From Calamus simplicifolius (Eukaryota > Streptophyta > Magnoliopsida > Arecales > Arecaceae): a stretch of DNA of 64,000 bases. Shown here in pieces: positions 9,780-19,868 of this stretch (its first letter is position 1; every line of letters begins with the position of its first letter). The stretch spans positions 412,119 through 476,118 of the forward strand of contig UESW01004576.1 of NCBI GenBank assembly GCA_900491605.1, in the 5' to 3' direction. Position numbers and translations under genes: made by a program. The notes under the pieces were generated by a model. The model was not told the origin of the DNA. It searched no databases and saw only the letters and a list, made by a program, of their open reading frames with translations.

Positions 9780-11254
9780 TAATCTGATTCATTAAATGGT
9801 TGGATCAAACATTCCAATTCTCTTCTAATTTCATAAAATTTTGTTTCATCAAGAGGCTTAGTAAAAATATCAGCAATTTGATTTTTAGTGTTTAAAAATT
9901 CAATAACAACATTTCCATTATTACATGATCTCTAATGAAATGATGTCTAATTTCAATATGTTTTGTTCTGAATGTTGAATAGGATTTTTAGTTAAACAAT
10001 TGCACTTGTATTATCACATTTTATTGGTATGCCTTTTGTTTGATACCATAATCTTCTAGTTGCTGCTTAATCCACAAAATTTGAGCACAGCAACTTCCAG
10101 CTGCAATGTATTCGGCCTCGGCCGTAGACAATGCTACTGAAGTTTGCTTTTTGCTAAACCATGAAATTAAGTTAACACCTAGAAATGGCAAGTTCCACTA
10201 GTTGATTTTCTATCTATTTTACATCCAGCAAAGTCTGAATCAGTGTATCCTATTAAGTCAATGCTAGATTGTTTGTCATACCATATACCTAAATTTATTG
10301 TTCCATTTAAATATTTAAATATTCTTTTAACAGCAAGCAAGTGTGATTCTTTAGGATTAGCTTGATATCTGCACACATGCAAACACTAAAAAATATCTGG
10401 TCTACTAGCAGTTAAGTATAACAATGATCCTATCATGCCTCTATAAATTTTAAATCAACAGATTTTTCAGAATTATAAGATTCAAGTCTACATGATGAGC
10501 TCATAGGGGTACCGATACTTTTGATGTCTCCATGCCAAACTTTTTGATCATTTCTTTGATGTATTTGGATTGGCTTATGAAGATCCCATCTTTGCTTTGT
10601 TTGATTTGTAGTCCGAGAAAGTAGTTCAGTTCTCCCATCATACTCATCTCGAATTCTCCCTGCATAAGCTTAGCAAAGTCTTTGCACAAAGAATCATTAG
10701 TGGCACCAATATGATATCATCAACATAGATTTGAATAATTAATATATCTTTATTTTGTCTTTTAATAAATAAAGTTGTATCCACATTTCCTCGAATGAAT
10801 TCATTACTAATCAAGAATTTGCTTAATCTTTCATACCAAGCCCGGGGCGCTTGCTTCAAACCATACAAAGCTTTGTTTAATTTAAACGTGGTTTGGAAAC
10901 AAGTGATTTTCAAAGCCGGGTGGTGTTCCACAAAAACTTGTTCAGCAATATATCCATTTAAGAAAGCGCTTTTAACATCCATTTGATATAATTTAAAATT
11001 CATAAACAAGCATAAGCAAGAAGTAATCTAATAGCTTCTAATCTAGCAACAGGGGCATAAGTTTCATCAAAATCAATTCCCTCTTCTTGATTATAACCCT
11101 TAGCTACTAATCTTGCTTTATTTCTAATTATATTACCATGTTCATCTAATTTGTTTCTAAAAACCCATTTAGTTCCAATAATTTGATGATCATGAGGTCT
11201 TTCAATAAGAGTCCAAACATTATTTCTTTCAAATTGGTTAAGTTCCTCATGCAT
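9780..11254 (-). pseudogene. Element 2 reverse transcriptase and RNase H (frameshifted)
   Basis: Reading from 11254, NNVWTLIERPHDHQIIGTKW, ARLVAKGYNQEEGIDFDETY and MDVKSAFLNGYIAEQVFVE are visible. YVDD is encoded at 10716-10727, followed by MGELNYFLGLQIKQSK and the RNase H pieces GYTDSDFAGCKIDRKSTSG and ALSTAEAEYIAA-like sequence. At least five frame changes occur, several of them single-base losses in short homopolymers. The domain order matches element 1. Confidence 0.85.
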
Positions 11255-11589
11255 GGCATTAATCCAATCAACATCATTTTAGCATCATCATAACATTTAG
11301 GTTCAATTTTAGATACAAATGCTAAGTTATTATAAGTATCTCTAAATGATGATCTAGTTCTAATCCTTGAGATATCACCAATAATTTGATCTTTAGGGTG
11401 ACTGTGAACATACCTCCATCCTCTTTCTAATTCATCATTACCTTGTGAGGCTTCAGGTAGGTCAGCGTTCCCTTCTTCATTTACCTCTTGTGTATCTGAT
11501 CATCTTTATCCTTCAAGGTGATGTCCTTGAGTTGATCTTCAATTCATCTGCATCATTTATACCTTTTCTCTTCCTTAATGGAAGATCAT

Positions 11590-12500
11590 TAGATTCATCA
11601 AAGATAACATGAATTGATTCTTCAACTACTAAAGTCTTTTTGTTGAATATCTAAAAGCTCTACTATGTAAAGAATAACCAGAAAAATTCCTTCATCAGAT
11701 TTAGCATCAAATTTATCAAGGTTTGATTTTTATTATTTAAAACAAAACATCGGCATCCAAAACATGAAAATAACTTATATTAGGTTTTCTTCCTTTCCAA
11801 AGTTCATAAGGAGTCTTTTTCAAAACAGGTCTAATTAATGCACGATTTAAAACATAACATGCAGTGTTAATAGCTTCTGCCCAAAAATATTTTGGAGATT
11901 GCTTTCACACAACATGGTACGAGCCATTTCTTCTAAAGTTCTATTCTTTCTTTCAACTACTCCATTTTGTTGAGGTGTCTTGGTGCAGAAAAATTATGTT
12001 CAATTCCATTTTCATTACAAAATTCTTCAAAAGATTTATTTTCAAATTCTTTTCCATGATCACTTCGTATCGATAAAACAGAAGAATTCTTTTCATTTGT
12101 AATTCTTTTAAATAATTTTTGAAATGATGGAAATGCTTCATCTTTACTAGATAGAAATAAAACCCATGTAAAACGAGAGAAATCATCAATAACAACAAAA
12201 CCATATCTTTTTCCTCCTAGACTAGTTGTTCTTGTAGGACCGAATAAATCCATATGCAAGAGTTCCAAAGGTCTAGTGGTTGAAATCAAATTCTTTGATT
12301 TAAAAGATACTCGGGTTTGTTTTCCAAATTGACAAGCATCAAATCTTTATCTTTTTCAAAAGAAGTTTTGGCAAACCATGTACTAAATCCTTTTTAATTA
12401 ATTTAGATAGTAAATCCATGCTTGCATGAGCTAGCCTACGATGCCATAACCAACTATTATCAGTTTTATTATTTGTAGCAACTAGGCAATCAACATTTGA
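11590..12500 (-). pseudogene. Element 2 integrase with GAG-pre-integrase (frameshifted)
   Basis: The pre-integrase block WLWHRRLAHASMD-like sequence lies near 12410-12460. It is followed by the integrase core (LLHMDLFGPTRTTSLGG, VVIDDFSRFTWVLFL, SIRSDHGKEFENKS), with further core sequence in shifted frames down to about 11760. The D-D-E style acidic residues of the first two blocks are present. It is inactive as assembled because of frame changes. Confidence 0.83.
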
Positions 12501-12558
12501 TCATGCAAATCATTTAAATTAACAATGTATACATTACCATGCCTATGACCAACAAATT

Positions 12559-12850
12559 TCATATTTTCATTAGTAGGATTTTTAACAATGCATAAGATGA
12601 TTCAAATGTAACATTAAATCCTTTGTCACATAATTGACTAATACTAAGTAAATTATGTTTTAGTCCTTTCACAAGTAAGACATTATCAATATAAGCATGA
12701 GGTGTGATACCTATTTTTCCAATGCCAATTATTTTTCCTTGGCCATTATCACCGAAAGTAACAACACCTCCATCTTTTGCCTCCAAAGTGATGAATTGCG
12801 ATTCATCACCGTCATGTGTCTTGAGCACCCGCTATCCAAGTACCATTGTC
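12559..12850 (-). pseudogene. Element 2 protease segment
   Basis: A protease active-site region (WYLDSGCSRHMTG-like, with a frame change around 12820-12830) precedes ESQFITLEAKDGGVVTFGDN and GQGKIIGIGKIGITP. This closely parallels element 1. The region continues into VLLVKGLKHNLLSISQLCD, the usual link to the pre-integrase domain. Confidence 0.8.
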
Positions 12851-13234
12851 TTTTAATTGCTCGGGTTGCAAGACACACCTGCATACACAATTTTAATTTT
12901 GCTCTTAGGTACCCAAGCTTTCTTGGGTCCTTTAGGGTTAGTCAAATAGTTCCTTTTGGAACCCATATTTTTTACTTGTGTGTGTGACAAGTATATGTTT
13001 AATTTTCCACATTTAAAGCATGTAATTTAGTAGAATCATCAGCATGCACATAAATATTTTTCAAAAATTTTTGTCTTTAAAAGGATTGTATCCAAGACCA
13101 GCTCTATTGTAAACAGCTCTTTGACTATTTAAATCATTTCTAATTTTTCTGAACTTAAAGTAAATCTATCAACAATTGGTTTTAATTTATTTACTTCATT
13201 TTTCAAATCTTGGTTTTCCTTTAACAATGATTCA

Positions 13235-14430
13235 TTATTTTTGAAATTCTTTCTTTTTCAAGAGTAAGATTTTTATTTCATTTTTCAAATCTTTATTCTT
13301 TGAACTTAAATTTGCAAAATCATCAACAAGTTCATAAAATGCACCATGTAATTCATCAAAAGTAAAGTCATCTAGAAAGCTAGGACTTACCTCATCATTA
13401 TCAGCCATGAAGCATACATTTGCAACTTCAGTTTTCTCTTCATCTTCTGAACTTGTTGCTTCACTGTCGCTCCATGTAGCCATCATTGCCTTCTTCTTTA
13501 CTTTTTAGATCCTTTCTTTAATAGTGGACATCTGGTCTGATATGTCCAGGCTTCTTGCACTCATAGCATGTAGGAGGTTCACTCTTTTCCTTTTCTTTGC
13601 TATGATCTCCTTTGAAAATTTTTCTTTTTCCAAATTTTTCTTTTCATGAAATTTTTTGAATTTCTTGAGATAAGTGCCATTTCATCATCTTTCTCACTGT
13701 CACTAGTGGTTTCATCACTTTCATCATTTTGAGTTACACTCTTCAATGCCATGGTCCTTTTCTTTGAATCATCTTCATCAATGTGTTGTCGTTGCTGAAG
13801 CTCATGAGTCATCAAAGAACCGACCAACTCTTCAAGTGATAAATTGTTGAGATCTTTTGCTTCTTGTATAGCAGTGACTTTTGCTTCCCATGATCCTAGG
13901 TAAAGATCTTAAATTTTTCTAACAAGATCACTGTTAGCATAAGACTTTTCCAAGACTTTTAAACCATTAATAATGTCAGTAAATCTTGTAAACATATCAG
14001 TGATATTTTCAGCATGAATCCATCTTAAATAATTCATACTTATGAACAAGCATATTTATTTTGGATTCCTTGACTTGATTTGTACCCTCATGGGTGACTT
14101 CAAGTCTATCCCAATTTCTTTAGCAGACATGCAAGTAGATATGCGATTAAACTCATTTGCATCAAGAGAACAATAAAGAACATTCATAGCTTTTGCATTT
14201 AATTGAGCTAATTTCTTATCTTGCTCATCCCATTCAGATTCAGGCTTTGCAATATCAATATTATCAATCTTAATAGTGGGTGTGTGTGGTCCATTAATTA
14301 TGATTCCCCATAAATCATAATCTAGTGCTTGAATGAAGATTTTCATTCGTGCTTTCCAATATGTGTAATTTGTTCCATTGAACAAAGGTGGTCTATTAGT
14401 TGATTGTCCTTCAGTCAACATAGATCCCAT
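13235..14430 (-). pseudogene. Element 2 gag with zinc knuckle (frameshifted)
   Basis: It starts at MGSMLTEGQSTNRPPLFNG (14430), continuing NYTYWKARMKIFIQALDYDL as in element 1. The C-terminal half carries an acidic linker (SDETTSDSEKDDEM). A zinc-knuckle start, CYECKKPGH, is encoded near 13530-13575 in a shifted frame. It would form the particle core, but several frame changes break it. Confidence 0.83.
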
Positions 14431-14491
14431 TTGGATTACTACTGATCTTTGGCTCCAAGCTAATCAAAGCTATAGGAATCAAGAGCACTCT

Positions 14492-14503
14492 GCTCTGATA
14501 CCA
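14492..14503 (-). other. Primer binding site of element 2 (initiator Met tRNA type)
   Basis: The minus strand reads TGGTATCAGAGC two bases inside the LTR, identical to the site in element 1. Confidence 0.93.
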
Positions 14504-14755
14504 CTTGTTGCCCAGATGTAGTAGCCCAAGAGGGGGGTGAATTGGGTATTTAAAAAAAAATTACTGCTAACGTAGATATGTGCTTAACCCTAATTTTTAT
14601 TGGCAGCGGTGTAGTGGAGTGCACAAAATAAAAATACAGAGAATCAAACAACACAAACACAAGAAGTTTATAGTGGTTCGGTGCCAAACTCAGCACCTAC
14701 ATCCACTCCCCAAAACCTTTGGGAATTTCACTAATCGTACCAACGATTACAACCT

Positions 14756-14909
14756 CTAGCCTTCCCGGCTAGCCCTCTTGTTTATACGGCACAAGGCAGC
14801 CAAAAACCCCTAGCCTTACCGGCTAGTCCTCTTGTTTAATGGCACAAGGAAGCCAACCCCTAGCCTTACCAGGCTAGTCCTCTTGTTTAACGGCACAAGG
14901 AAGCCAACA
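14756..14909 (-). repeat. Three-copy hairpin repeat in the leader of element 2
   Basis: Units of 50-54 bp start at 14756, 14810 and 14860. Each contains CTAGCC, a loop of 5-6 bases, then GGCTAG, followed by TCCTCTTGTTTA, GGCACAAGG and AGCC. The loops differ (TTCCC, TTACC, TTACCA) while the stems are kept. The repeat lies downstream of the TATA box and would be in the element RNA. Confidence 0.75.
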
Positions 14910-15217
14910 AAAATAAGGGTTAACTCTAACCCTTTTACAAGAGAATAAATGAGAACAAAGCTCCTACAATGAGCAAATATTCAAGATATACTTTACAAAT
15001 TTTGAAGCAATCCTCAGCAATAAATGAAGAACTTTGAAGTAGCTGAAGCTTTGATTGCTTGAAAAGCTTCAAAGATCTGGACGACTTGAGAATGAATGGA
15101 GATGAAACTTCAATGCACACAACTTGCTTTTCAACACTCAACAATATGCAATAAAGGCTCTTTTCTTGGATTTCTTTCTCTTGAATTCTCTTTTTGATTC
15201 GTCATTCTTCAATCCAG

Positions 15218-15227
15218 CTATTTATAA
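15218..15227 (-). promoter_or_regulatory. Predicted TATA box of element 2 LTR
   Basis: The minus strand reads TTATAAATAG, about 285 bases downstream of the inverted-repeat array. This is the same relative arrangement as in element 1. Confidence 0.7.
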
Positions 15228-15511
15228 TATCCAACAACAAAAATATCCGTTAGATACATTAGGAAAAAATGGAAATAAAACGGGAAGAAAAGATAACCGT
15301 TGAATTATTTCCCTTAAGCATTGAATGCAGATCCATTTGAGGAAGGAAGAACTCTGCTATATTTCAAAAATCAAAAGTTATATAGCTGAAAATAGCAATG
15401 TAATAAAGAAGAGAGAGAGAGAGCATGCTCAAAAGCTTGAGTGGTAGTGGAATTAATTCCAGGTAGCTGGCAATCTTGAAGACGCTCGGGCAAGATGAAG
15501 TACAAATCCAC

Positions 15512-16765
15512 AAGCTAGCTAACTGGCTAGCTAAATTTGAAATCCCACGGCAATTTGGAAAAGTATCAGCCACAAAAGGTAAGCTAGTTAGCTATCTAGC
15601 TAACTAACCAAGAAATATCTCACTGCTTGAAGCTCGTCCAGGTAGGAGCAGCTAACTCTTTAGTTAGATCTTCACAAAGTCAAACGGCCAGGGGATAAAG
15701 GCAAGTTCCATTAGTTAGCTTTTTAGCTAACTAATATGCAACTCATGCGGCCAGGAGGTAAACCAAAGAACTAGTAGTTAGCTCATTAGCTAACCAAGCC
15801 AAAAGATAGCTAGCTCATTAGCTAACTTAGCAAGCAATCCACATGGCTAAGAAAAGAGGCCAAGAGATGGTAGCTAGCTCCCCAGCTAATTATGGAAAAG
15901 AGGCGCTCGGCTTTTGGCAACAGAGAAGTAGTTAGTTAGCTCTTTAGCTAATTAGCCAACAGATAGTTAGCTCCCCAGCTAACTAAACTCAAAAAGCAAG
16001 AAGGCATCCGGCCAAGATAGTTAGCTCACTAGCTAACTGAGGAAAAAAGACAATCACACGCCTAGGGAGAAGCAGCTAACTTTCCAGCTAACTAAACCAA
16101 AAGGTAGCTAGCTCTCTAGTTAACTACAGAATAAATTCAAATGGCCTGAAAGGTGGAAGTTAGCTCTCCAGCTAACTGAAAATAATTCGCTCGGCTAAGA
16201 GTACCTGTAAAAAATAGTTAGCTAAGAAAGAAAACCAGTTAGCTCCAAAGCAAAGCAGTTAACTAATAGGGTATGCTAGCTAGCTAAGAGAAGCATCAGC
16301 TAGCCCTCCAGTTAGCTAAATAAAAGTGACTTTGGCCAAGCAAAGTAACAGGGAATGATAGTCAACTAAAAAGCAAGCCAGCTAGCTAACAGGGAAGTCA
16401 AGTTAGCTAATCAGCTAACTGACACCCAAAGCATTCAGCCAGCACAGAACTATTCAAAACACATAGTTAACTAAAATGAAATCCATCTAGCTCAGAAAGA
16501 GGCCAAGTTAGCTAACCAGCTAGCTCAAAAATAACAAGGCTTGGCCAAGAACTGTAACAGGCTCCATAGCTAGCTAAAATGGAACTCCAGCTAGCTAATG
16601 AAGGAATAAGCTAGCTAACGAAGGAACAAGCTAGCTAACGAAGGGATAAGCTAGCTAACCAGCTAGGTCAAATAAACAACCGTTCGGCCAAGTCACAGAG
16701 ACAATTTGGTAGTTAGCTGATTGACATGCCAGCTAGCTAGATGAAAGAGCAAGCTAGCTAATTAG
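15512..16765. promoter_or_regulatory. AGTTAGCT-N4-AGCTAACT inverted-repeat array in U3 of element 2
   Basis: Roughly 18-20 imperfect 20-bp inverted repeats occur. Examples are AGTTAGCT-TTTT-AGCTAACT (15713), AGTTAGCT-CATT-AGCTAACC (15776), TAGTTAGCT-CCCC-AGCTAACTA (15964) and AAGTTAGCT-CTCC-AGCTAACT (16158). The arms are kept and the 4-base centres vary. Spacers often contain CGGCCAAG or similar. In 15580-16170 the distances between centres are about 63-64, 31-32 and 53-54 bp, close to 6, 3 and 5 helical turns. The array is less regular to the right of 16200. Confidence 0.7.
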
Positions 16766-16979
16766 CTAACTCCCAAGCCAATAGAACGGCCATGGCTAAG
16801 GATATTCATTTGATATCAATTAGGTGGCAAAAATAAAATGAAGTATACTCCCTTAAAAGTTTTGCATAAAGATACTTACTTGTAAAGCATCTGAATTTCC
16901 TGCAACAAGCTTAATAAATATAATTAGTCTTTGTTTAATTATTTTGTAAGCATCAAAATCAATCTAGGGTCAACAACCT

Positions 16980-19772
16980 ATATCCAAAGCCCCATACCGT
17001 ATGGCCCCAGCTGAGCTAAAAGAGTTGAAGAGCCAATTGCAGGAGCTTCTAGACCGGGGATTTATCAGACCTAGTGTTTCTCCTTGGGGTGCTCCAGTAT
17101 TATTTGTTAAAAAGAAAGATGAAAGTCTTTGGCTCTGCATTGATTACCGAGAAATCAATAAGGTAACAGTGCGGAACAAGTATCCATTGCCGAGGATTGA
17201 TGATCTATTTGATCAACTCCAAGGAGCCCGGGTATTCTCGAAGATTGATCTTCGGTCAGGATACCATCAAGTCAAGGTCAAGGCTGGGAATGTGCCTAAG
17301 ACACATTCAGAACTAGGTATGGCCACTACGAGTTCTTGGTGATGTCGTTTGGGTTGATTAATGCCCCGACAGCATTCATGGACTTGATGAACATAATCTT
17401 TAAGCCATACTTGGACCAGTTTGTGTGGTATTCATTGATGACATCCTGGTGTATTATAAAAGCCAGGAGGAGCATGTGGACTACCTGAAGATTGTTCTGC
17501 ATACTCTTCGGAAGAAGAAACTTTATGCCAAGTTGCAGAAGTGTGACTTCTGGTTGAGCCAAGTATCATTCTTAGGTCATATAATATCTAAAGACGATAT
17601 CTATGGACCCAAAGAAGATTGAGGCAGTTGTAAAATGGAGTCGGCCTTCCAATGTATCCGAAGTAAGAAGCTTCGTGGGACTGGCTGGATATTATCGCAG
17701 ATTCGTGGAGGGCTTCTCTCGCATTACTCTACCCCTGACTCGTTTGACCCAAAAGCAAGCAAAGTTTGACTGGACTGAGGAGTGTGAGAGAAATTTTTAG
17801 GAGCTGAAGCAGCGCCTGGTATCAGCCCCGTCCTTACCCTTCCGTTAGGATCTGGAGGATTCACCCTATACATGGATGCTTCTCGGAAGGGATTGGGATG
17901 TGTTCTGATGCAAAATGAGAAGATGATAGCTTATGCCTCCAAGAAGTTAAAGCCATACGAACAAAATTATCCTACCCATGACCTGGAGTTAGCTGTCTGA
18001 CTTTTGTCTTGAAGATTTGGCAGCATTATCTATATGGAGAGGCATGTGATGTGTATACAGACCACAAAAGTCTGAAATATATCTTCACTCAGAAGGAGTT
18101 AAACTTGAGGCAAAGGAGGTGGATGGAGCTACTAAAAGATTATGACCTGAACCTGCAGTATCACCCAGGGAAGGCCAATGTGGTAGCTGATGCCTTAAGT
18201 AGGAAGTCCTCCTCGAAGTTAGCTTTTATGATCACTTCTCAGCCTCACATCCAGAGGGACCTTAAGAAGTTGGAGGTTGGATTGAGAGTACAGCGGTCCG
18301 ATAGGCAGGTAGGAGCACTTGTACTCCAACCCACCTTGATTGATCGGATCAAGTCTTCCCAGAAAGAAGACTTGGACCTGCAAAGGATTAAAGAAGCTGT
18401 GAAGTCAAGGGTTCAAAATGAATTTGCTATAATGGAGGATGGATCCCTGAGATTTGATGATAGGCTCTGCGTGCCAAATGTGGAGGAACTAAGAGCAAAA
18501 ATTCTAAGGGAGGCTCACTACTCTCCCTATACATTGCACCCAGGAGGCATCAAGATGTACATAGACCTAAAAGAAAACTTTTGGTGGAAGGGGATGAAAA
18601 GAGAGATTGCTTAGTATGTGTTCAAATGTTTAGTATGTTAGCAAGTGAAGGCTGAGCATCAAAGGCTGCGGGACCCCTTCAGTCTCTGATGATTCCACAG
18701 TGGAAATGGGAGAAAATAACTATGGATTTCATGACTGGACTGCCTAAGACCCCCAGGAGCAATGATGCAGTATGGGTCATTGTAGACAGATTGACAAAGT
18801 CAGCCCATTTCTTTCCATTTAAGGTTGGGATCTCCAGTGAAAGATTGGCCAACATGTATATTGAGCAAATTGTGAGGCTTCATGGTATTCCCGTATCTAT
18901 TGTATCAGATTGGGATACTAGGTTTGTCCCAATTCTATAAAAGTCTTCGTAGAGCTCTGGGGATCAAACTGAACTTCAGTACACCTTTCATCCCTAGACA
19001 GATGGGCAGTCGGAGAGGACCATACATATCCTGGAGGACATGTTACGAGCCTGTGTAATGGACTTGGGTGGTGCTTGGGATAACCACTTATCTTTAGTAG
19101 AATTTGCTTATAATAATAGTTACCAAGCCAGTATTCAGATGGCTCCATTTAAGGCTCTGTATGGTAGAAAATGCAGATCTCCCTTATGTTGGGATGATGT
19201 GCGGAAGAGAAAATTTTTGGGCCCTGAACTAATTCGACAGATAGTAGAGAAGGTGCAGTTGATCAAGGAATGACTCCGCATAGCTCAGAGCCAATAGAAG
19301 AGCTATGCTGATGTGAGAAGAAGGGAGCTTATAGCCAACCAAAATTTCAGATTGGGGACCATGTCTTTATGAAGATATCACCAACCAAAAATGTGATGAG
19401 ATTTGGGATTAGAGGCAAGCTAAGTCCATGATACATTGGGCCATTTGAGATTCTGAGTAAAGTAGGAGAGGTAGCTTATAGCCTGACATTACCTCCGGCA
19501 CTCTCTGGGGTACACAATGTATTTCATGTATCTATGTTGAGAAAGTACATTTCTGACCCCAGCCATATGATACAGTTTGAGCCCATGCAGTTAAGGAAGG
19601 ATCTAACATATGAAGAGCATCATGTGCGTATTGTGGACTGCAAGGATCAAGTTTTAAGACGGCGTAGCATTCCCTATGTCAAGTTTAGTGGAGTAACCAT
19701 TCTGAGAGGAAGGCTACTTGGGAGCTTGAGGAGGAAATGAAAAAGAAATATCCTTATATGTTTGTATCTTAG
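16980..19772 (+). pseudogene. Gypsy pol: reverse transcriptase, RNase H, integrase, chromodomain-like tail (frameshifted)
   Basis: Reverse transcriptase: PVLFVKKKDES, CIDYREINK, FSKIDLRSGYHQ and the catalytic FIDDILVY (about 17425). RNase H: an acidic segment near 17870 and YTDHKSLKYIFTQKELNLRQ (about 18050), ending at ANVVADALSRK. Integrase: the zinc-binding H (HPGGIKMYIDLKENFWW), core residues in ITMDFMTGLPKT and VSDWDTRFV, and FAYNNSYQASIQMAPFKALY. The C-terminus has GVHNVFHVSMLRKY and a chromodomain-like block ending EEEMKKKYPYMF near 19770. VSDWD in place of the usual VSDRD, an in-frame stop at 18613 and about six frame changes indicate decay. Confidence 0.87.
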
Positions 19773-19849
19773 TATATGTAAATGAAAAGATGATTATTCT
19801 TATGATTAAACTTTAAATTCTAAATGTGCATCAATTTCGAGACCAAAAT

Positions 19850-19868
19850 TTTTATAAGGAAGGAAGAA
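19850..19868 (+). other. Polypurine tract of the gypsy element
   Basis: A purine-rich run (AAGGAAGGAAGAA) lies directly before the TG that begins the 3' LTR at 19869. Upstream AATTTCGAGACCAAAATTT resembles the conserved sequence preceding this tract in Tekay-like elements. Confidence 0.75.

Larger units (their letters stand above)
9035..16975 (-). mobile_element. Ty1/copia retrotransposon, SIRE/Maximus-like (element 2), left part off-window
   Basis: Its organisation matches element 1 with clearly diverged sequence: extra ORF, RNase H/reverse transcriptase, integrase, protease, gag, primer binding site and a 2.5-kb LTR, all on the minus strand. Element 1 interrupts its extra ORF at 9034/9035, so the rest of that ORF and its 3' LTR must lie left of the window. 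It interrupts the gypsy reverse transcriptase at 16975/16976. Its coding parts carry more frameshifts than element 1. Confidence 0.87.
14506..16975 (-). repeat. Element 2 5' LTR (about 2.5 kb)
   Basis: On the plus strand it begins TGTTGCCCAGATG next to the primer site and ends CAACA at 16975. Its last stretch (CATCAAAATCAA, then GGG) resembles the end of the element 1 LTR. Gypsy coding sequence resumes immediately after. Read on the minus strand, U3 is dominated by a long inverted-repeat array, then a TATA box, then a leader with a three-unit hairpin repeat. An alternative end at 16907 (GCAACA) was considered, but it would leave about 70 bases unexplained before the gypsy sequence. Confidence 0.78.

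Noticed and set aside
16902..16907. GCAACA as the end of the element 2 LTR
   Set aside because: The sequence up to 16975 still resembles the LTR end of element 1, and gypsy coding sequence resumes only after 16975.
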